In this document: in pieces, positions 1-11,039 of the stretch
Numbering within the stretch: the stretch's first letter is position 1
Layout: every line of letters begins with the position of its first letter
From: Meghimatium bilineatum
Lineage: Eukaryota > Mollusca > Gastropoda > Stylommatophora > Philomycidae
Direction of reading: 5' to 3'
Length of the DNA: 64,000 nt
NCBI GenBank assembly: GCA_034231615.1
Contig: CM067314.1
Location: forward strand, 8,991,501 to 9,055,500
Program-made: the position numbers and the translations under genes
The notes under the pieces: generated by a model
Database searches by the model: none
Told to the model about the DNA's origin: nothing
Seen by the model: the letters and a program-made list of their open reading frames with translations, nothing else

Positions 1-322
1 GCCCATACTAACTCATCATCGCTCATAGTAACTCATCATCGCCCATATTAACTCATCATCGCCCATAGTAACTCATCATAGCCCATACTAACTCATCATC
101 GCTCATAGTAACTCATCATCGCTCATAGTAACTCATCATCGCCCATACTAACTCATCATCGCTCATAGTAACTCATCATCGCTCATAGTAACTCATCATC
201 GCTCATAGTAACTCATCATAGCTCATAGTAACTCATCATCGCCCATACTAACTCATCATCGCTCATAGTAACTCATCATCGCCCATAGTAACTCATCATC
301 GCTCATAGTAACTCATCATCGA
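1..322. repeat. 20-bp minisatellite, about 16 units
   Basis: Head-to-tail units of 20 bp close to GCYCATAGTAACTCATCATC run from the window edge without spacers. Units differ only at a few positions (GCCC/GCTC, AGTA/ACTA). The array continues beyond the left edge. It lies on the 3' side of the tektin exons, probably in the same intron. Confidence 0.95.
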
Positions 323-359
323 CTTCCGGTCAAGATGGCGAGCGAGAATGTATGTGTTT

Positions 360-655
360 TCCTCAGAGCCATAATAATTGGATGTTCCTTCTGAAAGCAA
401 AGGCAAACTACTAGATAAAATGCCAAGAAATTCTTTATGGATGTGGCGAATAGTTTTATTGGAGGGGATGATAGAATGTAACAGAGGTAAAGGCTACTCA
501 AGACACCTTTTGCGTTGGACAAAAGACATTTAGGAAAACCTACACATGTCCCTAAAGGAGGCGGGACAGCTTGCTCAAGAACGCGAGAATTCAAGAGATC
601 TGTAAGGAAAAATACATTTTGGAAGAAATATGTCACCTGATGATGATGAACTAAT
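360..655 (+). mobile_element. LINE 3'-end fragment (RT C-terminal region)
   Basis: Frame-shifted plus-strand translation gives pieces typical of the C-terminal tail of animal non-LTR retrotransposon polymerases: an EGMIECNRGKG stretch, RWTKDI, and LKEAGQLAQERENSRDL. It ends in a GATGATGATGA tail, the simple-repeat 3' end seen on other LINE copies here. It is 5' truncated and has stops, so it is dead. Confidence 0.7.
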
Positions 656-685
656 CATCATCATAAACAAACACATAGACACTTC

Positions 686-1245
686 AGGATCGTAGGGGTG
701 TCACTCTAGAAACATCACCAGAAAAATTTTGCCATGCCTCTCTGTTGTCAGTTCTTTACTTAAATGTGGAGAATCTTAATCTGGTCCCGTCTTTAATATT
801 ATCAATGAATACTTTTCTCTTTTCTCCTCTTCTTCTTCCACCCTCAACTGTTTCCTCCAAGATATTTTTTGGAAAGAGAATCGTGCCTCATTACGTGTAA
901 GAGTGTTCAATTTTTTTCTCACGTAAATGGTGGTTTTACGTTCTGTATAATGGATACATATGATGCGTCTGAAGCATATTTTTTCTTTAAAAACCTGTAT
1001 TCTCCTCTCCATTTCTGCTGTAATTATCCAATTCTCACATCCATACAAAAGAATAGGTATTATTAGAAATTTTATTAGAGATTATTACAAATAAACATAT
1101 ATGTTTATTTTCCTGCTGTACTTATTGTGCTCTTCTCTATGGTGTTTACTCTGAGCATTGCAGTTGAGACTTTTTCAAGTCTAGTCTTTATTTCTTTGGT
1201 AGTGTTTCCATCTCTGCTCATATAAGATTCTAAGTAACTTAGCGT
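686..1245 (-). mobile_element. LINE 3'-half fragment (RT thumb/C-terminal)
   Basis: On the minus strand the frames give MSRDGNTTKEIKTRLEKVS, then YGCENWIITAEMERRIQ, then RRIICIHYTERKTT. This is the usual order after the RT palm domain of non-LTR elements. The low-coordinate end shares a GGNTCGTAGGGGTG 3' end with the copies at 14125-14475 and 38870-39190, so it is the same family. Frameshifts and stops mark it as a relic. Confidence 0.75.
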
Positions 1246-1439
1246 ACAGTACAAGTAGAAGCCACAATGTAGTCGAGTTATTTCCCTTGTCTATGTTTGT
1301 AAAATTCATGTTCAACATTTAATAATTGAAATATTAATTTATTTTACGGTTTGGGTTAGGGTTAGGATTGTCGTTTTTTGCATAAGTAAAGTAAAGTAAC
1401 CCATGACATTTATTAATGCCGTAGGTGTATGAGATGTTA

Positions 1440-1645
1440 GCAATCTCACATTTCAGTGGCTCTGCAAATGAGGACGGTAGCCAGCTCCTCTCCCTCGTTG
1501 TCTTTACTTCCCGGATTAATCCGGTACCCATTTAAGGCTGGGTCGACCTGGGAGCCCTTGCTATGTGAAAAACAATTCCGCCTCAACTGAGGAATGAACC
1601 CAAAACCACTCATATGCGAAGCCAGTGCATAACTAACCCTAAATT
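1440..1645 (-). mobile_element. tRNA-derived SINE copy
   Basis: Read on the minus strand, the head has a box-A-like GTTATGCACTGG and a box-B-like GGGTTCATTCC about 30 bp apart. The body shares blocks with the copy at 33215-33510: GGTACC, GTCGAC, and a GTAAAGACA stretch. An internal tRNA-type promoter plus a shared body indicates a SINE. No open frame of note. Confidence 0.6.
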
Positions 1646-1854
1646 CAACCATAAAGAAATAAATATTATAATTATTAAATGCTGAACATAACATTTACAA
1701 ACAGAGAAAAGGGAAATAATTAAACATGTGGTGGTTTCTGCTTGTACTGTACCAGATTTATTAAGTAGCATTGGTCTAATTTAGAAAATTGCAAATAAAA
1801 AAGAATAAAAGGCAAGGAAATAAACAAGAAACAGTCAAAACTGTGAGTTTCTTA

Positions 1855-2625
<771 letters not shown>

Positions 2626-2629
2626 TGTT

Positions 2630-3280
2630 TTCTTTGAATAGAAACAATTTCAATGCACATAATCCTCCTAATGTTGGATGTCAACATTTTGTATGTAAAT
2701 AAAAATTGACTTTTTAAATAAATGATCTATTCTGAATGATAAACTAGAGTCACAAATCAGAAGCAACTCGGCAGAAGTAGGACAAAGTAAATGTGATTAA
2801 ATAAATTATGTAGATAAAAGGTACATAATACTGTGGACATAGAGCTGTGGAGAGCCATGACCTCCTACGCCAGTCGGCATGACACCTGATTATTAGATAA
2901 AAGGATGGCCATCAATTATGTCAACAATATTTTACCTTTTTTAGCCCTATCCCCCCTCCCTCTGTCAACAAACTGTAAAAAATTTCAGTAACCGCCCTGC
3001 ATAATTATATATAGAAATGTCTTACTACCGGCCCCAGTTCACATCCTTTTGGGGGGGGGGGCAGAAAAAGTACTAAAAAGTACATACCGTAAATTTTTTT
3101 TAATGTTCTGAAACCAAATTCAAATTTAAATAATTGTATTGGTATATAAAACAAATGTTTGTTTGTTGACATCAACATTTGGTGAAACCCCCCCCCCTCC
3201 CTTTTTTTCTTGTCAGTTTTTTTTATCTCCTCCGTTCTGCTCTAATTATTGACTTACTTATGGACTTGGCTTAATTTGAC
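2630..3280. other. Intronic spacer, LINE tail and homopolymers
   Basis: No gene recognised. At 2850-2895 is the extreme 3' end of a LINE (plus strand, similar to the CGCCAGYYGGCATGRCACCTGA end at 50300-50325). Poly-G at 3051-3061 and poly-C at 3188-3197 flank AT-rich unique sequence. Confidence 0.5.
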
Positions 3281-3284
3281 ATTA

Positions 3285-3955
3285 TGAAGGCAACTAGACG
3301 AGTCTAGGCAAGACAAAGCTTGACGATATTAGGCAAGATCAAACAATAATAGACATGTCTATATAACATTGAAATAGAAAATACTACGCAATTCTAGACA
3401 AGACACATTTAAACAACATTAGATAAGACACCACTACACGAAACGAAATTACCGGTAGACAAGACAAAATTAGACAAGAAAGAAATAGACAGGATAAAAT
3501 TAAACTAAATTACACTAGATAAAATTTAGCAAAACACAATTAGACAACAAAATTAAATAAGACATAAACGAAACAAAACAAAATGTGTCAAGATTAAACA
3601 AGACGGAGTCATATTAGATAGATTTATTTGATAAGATAAAACTAGATGAAAGAATAATTGATAAGATAAAATTAGACGAAACAACATTAGACAAGACAAT
3701 ATCATACAAAACAATAGTAGATGGGACAAAGTTAGAGAAGACAAAATTGGGCAAGACAAAAAAAAGACAGTAAAATACAAGACGAGATAAAAACTAGACA
3801 GTAAGATACAAGACGAGATAAAAACTAGACAGTAAAATACGAGACGAGATACATACTAAACAAGACAAAATTTGACAAGACATAACTGGAAAAAAAAATA
3901 GACGAAGAAAAATTAGATTATTAAAGACTAGACAAAAAATAATCATATTAAACAG
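3285..3955. repeat. Degenerate AGACAAGACAAAATTAGAC tract
   Basis: A purine-rich region built of loosely repeated 10-20-bp motifs such as AGACAAGACAAAATTAGAC, too diverged for a single exact period. It lies in the tektin intron 2011-3975. The minus strand is a pyrimidine-rich open frame that I do not consider a gene. Confidence 0.7.
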
Positions 3956-3975
3956 CCCATGTGTTCCTGTCTCAC

Positions 3976-4198
3976 CTTCTGGTGGTGGGCCTGAAGTTTA
4001 TTCCTAGCATCTGTGATCTCACGAATTCTACCATTGAAGGAGTTATTAACCGCATTAAAATTGTTCCACATTTCGTTGGCACATTGTCGCAGCGTCGTGT
4101 CGATCTCACCTCTAATTCTTTCACTAGCAGCTCGTTCCTTCTGTGATCTAGCTATGTTTTCTTGTGTATACCTAATCCAAGATTCTGGTATGGTGATG
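3976..4198 (-). CDS. TEKT3: Tektin-3-like protein, internal exon (second in window)
   Basis: This 223-bp minus-strand exon is one base completing a Thr codon from the upstream exon, then 74 codons ending in phase 0. It reads ITIPESWIRYTQENIARSQK, continues through ERAASERIRGEID, and has the diagnostic CANEMWNNFNAVNNSF followed by RIREITDARNKLQ. Family tektin-3/5 proteins carry a PESW, ENIxRSQxERAAS, ANEMWNxFNxVN, DAxNKxQ order at the same spacing. Splice sites are consensus: CCTTAG|C acceptor and CAGAAG|GTGAGA donor. Strongly predicted alpha-helical, polar and without membrane segments, as expected for a coiled-coil axonemal filament protein. Frame is fully open and in phase with both neighbours, so the gene looks functional rather than a pseudogene. 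Confidence 0.95.
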
Positions 4199-4539
4199 CT
4201 AAGGAAAGATCATATCAAAGATGGCAAATGTTATGTGGAAGATTAGAAATTTAAACTGGACAATTAAAAAATTTTACGTCCAATGTGAGAAACTTAAGGT
4301 AGAATATCCCCCCCCCCCAATATTTATACAAAATTGTGACTTTTGACATTTTTAGTAAATAGCATATTTCGAAAATTCCTGCATTAAACTACAAATCTAT
4401 CTATTAATTTAACAAATAACTGTCACCATTTTCTAATTATTGGCAGAGTTTCATGCCATGACGTAATTTTCCTTATAGGCCATTGTTTATACTTGGATGC
4501 TATGACCCTAAATCAGCTCTATTAAATAATTGTCTCTGG

Positions 4540-4680
4540 CATGCGGTTACGTCTGTAGGTCTCACAAATGGCCCACTAGACAAACCACCCATGCAACAGA
4601 AAACCTTAGTAGATGACATACCGTTATATTGAGGTTATCTTATAGAAGTTGCATGACATGTCATCTATACAATTATGTTT
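4540..4680 (+). repeat. Dispersed repeat with internal hairpin, copy 1
   Basis: Contains GCAACAGAAAACCTTAGTAG, then GATGACATACCGTTATAT and a near-inverse ATGACATGTCATCTATACAA, forming an imperfect stem. Matches 22015-22255 (plus) and 19350-19590 (minus). No open frame. Confidence 0.75.
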
Positions 4681-4689
4681 CTCATGCTT

Positions 4690-5524
4690 TTATTTTGTTG
4701 TTGCAATGTGTTTTCTGTTTTGTTATTTGTATATATGTATGCACCTTCTGTGGTTGGGACGGAGCCAGAGATTTACTGCGTATCACTGAGAAGGAGGAAA
4801 CTGACAGCACTGGTTTGTCCTATGGCTGAATCCCATCAGAAATTCACAGTGACTCAGGACGTGACAATCCTTCTGACGTGAACATTTGGTTGAATGCCTG
4901 GAGCAATAGAGGCGCTCGGCATAACCAGTAGTCAATTGGTGGTTGGGGAATGACAACAGTGAATCCTATCTTGGCTGCAGTGGCTCGACGCAGTGTATAG
5001 TTTGAAACCTACCTTCCTGGTGGTGTAATAGTTATTCTCTGGCTCTGGCCCGGAGTGCGCCGAAAATCCACGGACTTCCCAGCAATATAATGCCATTGGG
5101 TCAAAGGGCATAGCCCATAAAACGCTTGATCAGAAACCAATCAACCAGCCAAATAATTGTTTACAACAATGTGAAGTAATTATATTACAATCCTTCTAGC
5201 AGTAAGAAAAAAATGCATTTTTAGGGGAGATCATGCATATGTGGTTTATATGTGTATAAAAGCAATCGGACCCATGTTTGTTCTAGTTTTAAATTCTTCA
5301 CATCTAGGCTTCATGTGATTTATATACGTATACGTATTATTTTTGACGTTGAAAGTATAAAATTAGTAACTGTTTAGTTTTTTTTAAACATAGAAAATAG
5401 TAAAACATTATAGTAGACCAGTTCACACATAATATTTCATTGTTTGATTTTTATTTCTTTTAATAGTTATTTTCTCATACAAAGAGTTGTTAGAACCTTT
5501 TTTTTTGTTTTATTCCCTTTCAAT
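4690..5524. other. Intronic sequence; one dispersed-repeat match
   Basis: No exon recognised. At 5085-5155 the words AATGCCATTGGGTCAAAGGG and GAAACCAATCAACCAGCC match 35757-35835 in reverse complement, so this is a dispersed repeat. The rest is AT-rich unique sequence in the tektin intron 4199-6942. Confidence 0.5.
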
Positions 5525-5660
5525 GAAGGTCTCCCTAATTCTAAATATCCATATTTCACGGGCATCAATTATGACTTTTTGTTGTTTTCTCATTGTCCAT
5601 GTTTCTGAGCCATATGTAGAGTAAATGTAGCATTTTAAAATTCTCAGTTTTAATTAGATT
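5525..5660 (-). mobile_element. LINE fragment (RT C-terminal)
   Basis: The minus strand reads ILKCYIYSTYGSETWTMR with one slip, the conserved block after the RT palm of non-LTR elements, then IIDAREIWIFRIRETF. It directly abuts the SINE copy at 5664-5862. Short relic. Confidence 0.65.
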
Positions 5661-5663
5661 ATG

Positions 5664-5862
5664 ATTTGTATTCTTCTTCTTCAGCATTCATTCTCAAACT
5701 CCGATTGTTTCTCACTTATAGAAGGACAACGGTTCAACTTGATTTTCAGCAGACTTATAACCCAGGGAATGGAAATGTGCTATGTCGTAGTTTTATTTGC
5801 GCCAATAGTCCGACACATCCGTGTTCGGTCGAATGATTTATTTAGATGTCAATATGTTTCTC
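5664..5862 (-). mobile_element. (GAA)n-tailed SINE-like retroposon, minus copy
   Basis: Minus-strand copy of the family described at 41690-41846: GAATGCTGAAGAAGAAG tail at 5672-5690, GGAGTTTGAGAATGAA just before it, and the head TCGACCGAACACGGATGTGT at the high-coordinate end. The middle is diverged. Confidence 0.8.
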
Positions 5863-5954
5863 ATTGAAAGTATTTTTAGCTATTCCTATTCTATTTTGAA
5901 TTTCTGTTTCACAAATATCAATTTCTTGTGTCAGCTAAAAAGCACAATCATATG

Positions 5955-6445
5955 TTGTGACATGTTGATGTTGTGACAAGTTGATGTTGTGACAAGTTGA
6001 TGTTGTATCAAGTTGATGTTGTGTCAAGTTGATATTGTGTCAAGTTGATGTGACAAGTTGATGTTGTGTCAAGTTGGTGTTGTGACAAGTTGATGTTGTA
6101 TCAAGTTGATGTTGTGTCAAGTTGATGTTGTGTCAAGTTGATGTGACAAGTTGATGTTGTGACAAGTTGATGTTGTGACAAGTTTATGTTGTGTCAAGTT
6201 GATGTTGTGACAAGTTGATGTTGTGTCAAGTTGGTGTTGTGACAAGTTGATGTTGTGACAAGTTGATGTTGCATCAAGTTGATGTTGTGTCAAGTTGTTG
6301 TGACAAGTTGATGTTGTGACAAATTTATAATGTGACAAGTTGATATTGTGACAAATTGATGTTGTGACAAGTTGACATTGTGACAAGTTTATGGTGTGAC
6401 AAGTTGATGGTGTGATAAGTTTATGTTGTGACACGTTGATGGTGT
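5955..6445. repeat. 16-bp minisatellite
   Basis: About 30 units close to GTTGATGTTGTGACAA, with GTGTCAA/GTATCAA variants and a few shortened units. Because no stop occurs in the minus-strand reading of the unit, a spurious 105-codon frame (HQLDTTSTCHNINLSQ period) results. Lies in the tektin intron. Confidence 0.95.
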
Positions 6446-6497
6446 GAACTGTGTTTTACAGTTTTACACCAGACTCACTTATTTACTGTGTTCTATA

Positions 6498-6592
6498 GGG
6501 AAAACCAATTCAGCAATGGGAAAGGGAAAACCAATTCAGCAATGGGAAAGGGGAAAACCAATTCAGCAATGGGAAAGGGGAAAACCAATTCG
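6498..6592. repeat. 28-bp short tandem repeat, 3.5 units
   Basis: Units of GGGAAAACCAATTCAGCAAT plus GGGAAAGG are almost identical. Recent expansion in the tektin intron. Confidence 0.9.
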
Positions 6593-6799
6593 GGTACTTG
6601 TGCATAATTTATTATCCATAATTCGCACATATGACACAGGTGGCTCTATGTAGACTTGACTGGACTCGAACACTTACCTCTATTGATAAGATACTAACCT
6701 ACAGCTAAATGAAATATAGGGACATAAATAAAGTGCTTAACGGTTAGAGTTATGTGTTACACGGGGAACAGTAACAATAATAGCATCAGCGGATTAAAC

Positions 6800-6942
6800 C
6801 GCAGGTATCAGGTACTGATACTTGAATAGATTACACAACAGGTGTTACAGGTATTAGTGCTTCAGTAAATTAAACAGTAGGTGTAACATGTAATGGTACT
6901 TCAATAGATTAAATAACAGGTGTAACAGTTATTAGTACTTAC
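6800..6942. repeat. ~39-bp tandem repeat abutting a splice donor
   Basis: Three to four diverged units, each with AACAGGTGTAACAG...ATTAGTACTTCAATAGATTA. The unit at the high-coordinate end includes the tektin donor site itself (minus GTAAGTACTAATAAC). See findings. Confidence 0.8.
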
Positions 6943-7086
6943 GTATTATCTATATTTTCTATGCCTGGGAAATATCCCACACCTGCAGAAGTGTTCCTAA
7001 GTTGTTGCATACGATCATCAAGAACCTGCGCATGGTCCTTGTCTTTGGCATCAGTCTCAATGGCGTGTTGAGCAGCTCGGTTCATC
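6943..7086 (-). CDS. TEKT3: Tektin-3-like protein, internal exon (first in window)
   Basis: This 144-bp minus-strand exon is one base finishing a split codon, 47 codons and two bases (AC) that join the C of the next exon to make Thr. It reads MNRAAQHAIETDAKDKDHA, then LDDRMQQLRNTSAGVGYFPG, then IENIDN(T). Tektin-3 proteins have the same NRAAQH...LE.D..DK, LRNTS.GVGYF.GVE..D.T order immediately before the PESW of the next exon. Sites are ATTCCCAG|G and AATAC|GTAAGT. Together with the other two exons this gives about 174 residues from the middle of a protein that is usually around 400-490 residues long. About 200 N-terminal residues should be encoded upstream (higher coordinates); I could not find the expected REKRMGIDLVHD-type block, so those exons are in unread sequence, in the N gap or outside. 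Confidence 0.93.
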
Positions 7087-7194
7087 CTGGGAATACAAGT
7101 TGTGAGAGGATGTCACGAGAAGTTTAAACAGTACATCTCAACAACAAGTTTCATATTCCAGCATTTATTTGAGTAAATACTGTATTAGAAATGT

Positions 7195-7552
7195 GTACTG
7201 CCCATATACTGTTGATGACCGAAAAGCGAGTAAAGAATAGTGGCAATGTTATCTGCAGGTCTCAAGTGGCAACTAAGGGGATTTAGGGTGGAGTTAGATG
7301 CCCCGTCCCTTAGATGATCAAATTAACCTATTTCGCAGAATACGGATGTGTAGGGCCACTTGCACAAATACAACGTCGACACAACGCATTTCCATTCTCT
7401 GGACTACATCCTACTGGAAATATTGACCATTGCCCTGCTACAAGAGAGATCTAGTGAGAGCAGTGAACCACGACAACATGCATTCCAATCTACGGACTAT
7501 ATCCTGATAATCTGAGGAACAGGGAGTTTGAGAACGAACGCAGAAGAAGAAT
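7195..7552 (+). mobile_element. (GAA)n-tailed SINE-like retroposon, long copy
   Basis: Full-length-looking long form: 5' part with AGTAAAGAATAGTGGCAATG and a GGCAACTAAGGGGATTTAGG block, then ACGGATGTGTAGGGCCACTT, ACACAACGCATTTCCATTC, GACTACATCCTACTGGAAAT, and the 3' end GTTTGAGAACGAACGCAGAA followed by GAAGAA. The middle segment is partly duplicated (two CATTCCA...GGACTA blocks). No coding capacity. Confidence 0.82.
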
Positions 7553-7559
7553 ATGGAGA

Positions 7560-7984
7560 ATGAATCTACGTGAGCACATTTTGAGTTCGTGTCTTAACAC
7601 AACCAAGACAGTTGAGTGTTGAGAATATCCAATGTAATGGAACAAGAGGTGATCCATGGATCAACTGAATATCATCATCATCAAACCTATAACTCATGAT
7701 AGTGATAGGTGAAGCACCAATACAAACATCCTGATATGCCTCGCTGTTCTGTGTTTCTTGTTTGAGTGTGAACAAATATAATCATATCTTGTCTTGGATA
7801 TTATCAATCCATAATTTGGTATGTCCCTCTCTTCTCCTTCCACCTCAACTGTCCCCAGCAGGACATTGGGCAAGAGGGAGAAGGAAGAGATAAAGGTAGA
7901 GAAATAAAATGAGGGAGAAGTAATATAGATGGAGTACATATACATACGAAATATGAGAGATTTATGGGACATTAGAGATGGGAT
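7560..7984. other. Unassigned spacer
   Basis: Unique-looking sequence with no supported exon. Short minus-strand frames here have no recognisable motif and no convincing splice sites. Confidence 0.4.
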
Positions 7985-8470
7985 ATACGAGATATGAGAG
8001 AAGATGAGAGTTTATATATGAGATGGAATATACGAGATATGAGAGAGATGAGATGGAATATACGAGATAAGAGAGAGATGAGATGGAATATACGAGATAA
8101 GAGAGAGAGATGAGAGTTTAGATATGAGATAATAGATATGAGAGAAGATGTGAGATATACAAGATATTAGAGATGAGATATGAAATATATGAGATATGAG
8201 CGATGAGATTTGAGAGATATGAAAGATGAGATATTAAACCAGATATACAAGATATTAGAGATGAGATATGAAATATATGAGCGATGAGATTTGAGAGATA
8301 TGAAAGATATTAAACCAGATATACAAGATATTAGAGATGAGAGGCGAAATATATGATATATTAGAGATTACTGGTTTATTTTTTAGAGATTTCTCAGATG
8401 CGAAATATATGAGATATGAGACATATGAGAGATATGAGCTTTGAGAGATAAGACAAATGAAAGATATTTT
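7985..8470. repeat. Degenerate GAGATATGAGAGATGAGATG repeat
   Basis: Irregular tandem array of GAGATATGAGAG, ATGGAATATACGAGAT and ATATTAGAGATGAGATATGA words; two larger sub-blocks around 8215-8270 and 8280-8345 repeat almost verbatim. Reverse frames (SYISYISH-like) are artefacts. Confidence 0.88.
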
Positions 8471-8639
8471 TCTTCCTTCGCTGACGTGAAAGATATGACA
8501 GATATATGCGATTTGATATATGAGAGTTGATAGGACACAGGGAAGAAGGAAGTTGGAATGGAACAAAGAATGATACCCCCAAAAATGTCCTTCGTCCCCT
8601 CTTATGCCGTTAATGACAGATCACGGTGTCGCTATTATT

Positions 8640-9330
8640 TGCCCCTCCATCTCGGTCCCCTAAAACCCGCAAGCAAAACACAAATCTGCGATTGGAAGCT
8701 AATTATGAAAATTAGCAAGCATGCAACACTAATGGATATAACAATAGACCACACCAAAGTGAAACAAACCAAAGAATCTAGGCAGCATTTTTTCCGAAGA
8801 TGGAAGACTAGACACAGAAATAGAAACAAGAAGCCAGAAAGCAAACACAGTGACCTACCAACTTTCACCATTACTTCTTTACCCAAAGATCAAGATGGAA
8901 ATTAAAAAAACAGACAATATCTACAATTTTTATACCAACACTCTGCTACCAATGTCAAACATGGTCTTTAACAGCTTTGCAGCAGAGGAAAATAGTCACA
9001 TGTGAAATGAAGTGTCTGAGAAAAGCTGCAATTGTTACCAAACTAGATAAAAAAAGAAATGAAGAAATTAGGAAAAGAGTTGGTATAATATCATGTATCG
9101 AACATATTGAGAGACAGCAAGTAAAATGGTTCGGTCACCTTCTGAGAGTGAACCCAAACTAAATACCAGTAAGAGCATATAACACAAGAATATCCGAGCG
9201 CAAGACCAAAGGTAGACCAAGAAAACGCTGGATAGAAAACATCAAGATAGCCTTGCAAAACATGGACTAACCACGGCAACCACGGCAACACATCTGGCGT
9301 TGTAAATACAGCTTAAGGTCCCACCCCTAC
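8640..9330 (+). mobile_element. LINE 3'-half remnant
   Basis: The stretch IVTCEMKCLRKAA, then KRNEEIRKRVGI, then IERQQVKWFGHLLRVNPN and ERKTKGRPRKRWIENIK is the classic C-terminal end of a non-LTR RT polyprotein. It is interrupted by a stop after VNPN. Upstream, an open frame at 8558-8905 (115 codons, reading CRYYLPLHLGPLKP and MDITIDHTKVKQTK) may be the diverged RT thumb part of the same element, but I cannot prove that. The family is shared with 15300-15760. Confidence 0.7.
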
Positions 9331-9339
9331 GCTTAACAG

Positions 9340-10639
9340 CAAGTGTGAATATGATCAACAATCATTCACCTGGGGACAGACAATAGCTAAGTTGAGCAAA
9401 CATAACTGTCTATCAATATGTTGGTTACTTCCCTTATCACTAAATACTATGCATGTCACGCAGAGGGAAAACACGCAGTTACAGAGAGGTGTGGGGGGTC
9501 CTTACTTTTTCTTATTCCTCTTGTCGTTCGCATTTTAACATGTCTTTACATCAAGTCCGGTTATCTTGATAAATGTTGCTGTATTTGAAAACTCATCAAG
9601 ATTCCGATGCTGTTGTTTTTTTTAATTCATGGTCATTGACCTCTATTACATCATTTGTCTGGCTCTGTGACTGAATGGTACTAGGCCCGTCTGTGACGAC
9701 CAAGGTACTGAGGTTGATCCTCGCTACAGGCAATTGTGCCTCCGTACCGTTCAGAAAGAAATGGCAAACTACTAAACGTATTTATAATACCTAGAAAATC
9801 ACTACAGTCGAAAAAAAGGGGGGTTGATGACTACGTCCTGAATATGACACGCTACCAATTTTATAAAATGTTTTCCTTACCATCTAAAGTCTTCCCTGAC
9901 ATAAATATTACTGAATATTTCAAGTGCATTAGATTCATATATGCATAAAGTATACCAAAAAGAAAATAAAGCTGTATAAAATGTTTCTATGGGCGTGGTA
10001 CCCTTTTCTTTATAATATGATTTTCGGTTACGTAAAACGTACCTTTTATCGTGACCTACTCCCCTCAACTACAGATATTAGTTCAATTTGGTTATAACAG
10101 ACTTACAATATTTAAGAAACATTGCAGCTCGCGGTTCTGCTATGCTTGTCAAAATATCAGTTTTAATAGTTACGTGGGTTTTTTTTTTATATTAGGGAAA
10201 TATTCATTTTGAAAAAAACTGAATGCATAACTAAACTACAGTAGTATCAATACTGAATATTTCATTACCGAAAACTAATGAAAGTGAAACTAAATTCTCA
10301 CAATTATACCTTGCAAAAAATACACACACAAAGTTTTTACACCATTTTTTTGCAAACATTGTTTTTACTAATTTAAATACATACAGAATAGTAAACAAAT
10401 CATGTATCATCTAGATAGTTTCAAGGAGCAATCTAAAAGAACATATTCGCTTTAAAGGAAAAAATGTGTATACTTGTAAACACAAAAATTACCAAGATGC
10501 ATGAGTCCAATTTGTCGTAAAAAAATTATAAACTGTGTAATATAGAGTTTACCCACATGCTGCATTAATTTAAGCATACTTGGAACTTCGAAAGTTCAAC
10601 AAATCTTCAACACAAATAAGGAATGTCAGAAAATATACG
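9340..10639. other. Mostly unassigned, with two short repeat copies
   Basis: At 9528-9612 the minus strand matches the 3' end of the RNase H element at 20776-20860 (shared ATAAATGTTGCTGTATTTGA-like block). At 9652-9740 a tRNA-like segment has box A TGGCTCTGTGACTGAATGG and a box-B-like GGTTGATCC (candidate SINE head, plus). The rest to the gap is AT-rich with no supported exon. Confidence 0.5.
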
Positions 10640-10739
10640 NNNNNNNNNNNNNNNNNNNNNNNNNNNNNNNNNNNNNNNNNNNNNNNNNNNNNNNNNNNNN
10701 NNNNNNNNNNNNNNNNNNNNNNNNNNNNNNNNNNNNNNN
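10640..10739. other. Assembly gap (100 N)
   Basis: Exactly 100 undetermined bases, the usual fixed-size scaffold gap. The LINE reading on its right side is cut off by it, and the left side is not its continuation, so real sequence is missing. Confidence 0.99.
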
Positions 10740-11035
10740 GACTAGGTGTCCAAGATATTGATACTGTTTTACTTGTTGTAGTTTCTCTCCCTGTATGTTT
10801 ATGTTTATCTCCTGTTCTTCTGTGTCTTCTGTGCTGATTATCATGGTTTTTGTTTTTTGAATGTTTATATCCAGTCCATATTCATTACTTGATTTATTGA
10901 CTTGATCTAGTAGTCTTTGTAGTTCATGTTCACTTTCTGCTAAAAAAAACAGTGTCATCTGCATATCTAATGTTGTTTATTATTTTCCCATTGATCTTGA
11001 GTCCTGGTGTTTCTTCTATATTTATAAAGCAATAA
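10740..11035 (-). mobile_element. LINE reverse-transcriptase fragment with YADD box
   Basis: Minus strand: NINGKIINNIRYADDTV-like palm motif C, a frameshift in an A/T run at 10940-10948, then LAESEHELQRLLDQVNKSSN, YGLDINIQKTKTMI, and QQVKQYQYLGHLV up to the gap. The YADD aspartates of the RT active site are intact, but the frame is broken. 3' part lies in the gap. Confidence 0.85.
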
Positions 11036-11039
11036 TACA

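Noticed and set aside
1-322. Regularly spaced short repeats resembling a CRISPR array
   Set aside because: Units are contiguous with no unique spacers, there are no cas genes, and the context is a spliced eukaryotic genome. It is a minisatellite.
6117-6434. 105-codon Thr/Asn/His-rich minus frame
   Set aside because: Generated by the 16-bp tandem unit, inside a tektin intron; no independent gene evidence.
8558-8905. 115-codon plus frame as a host gene
   Set aside because: No recognised domain or splice context, and it lies directly upstream of a LINE C-terminal remnant to which it may belong.
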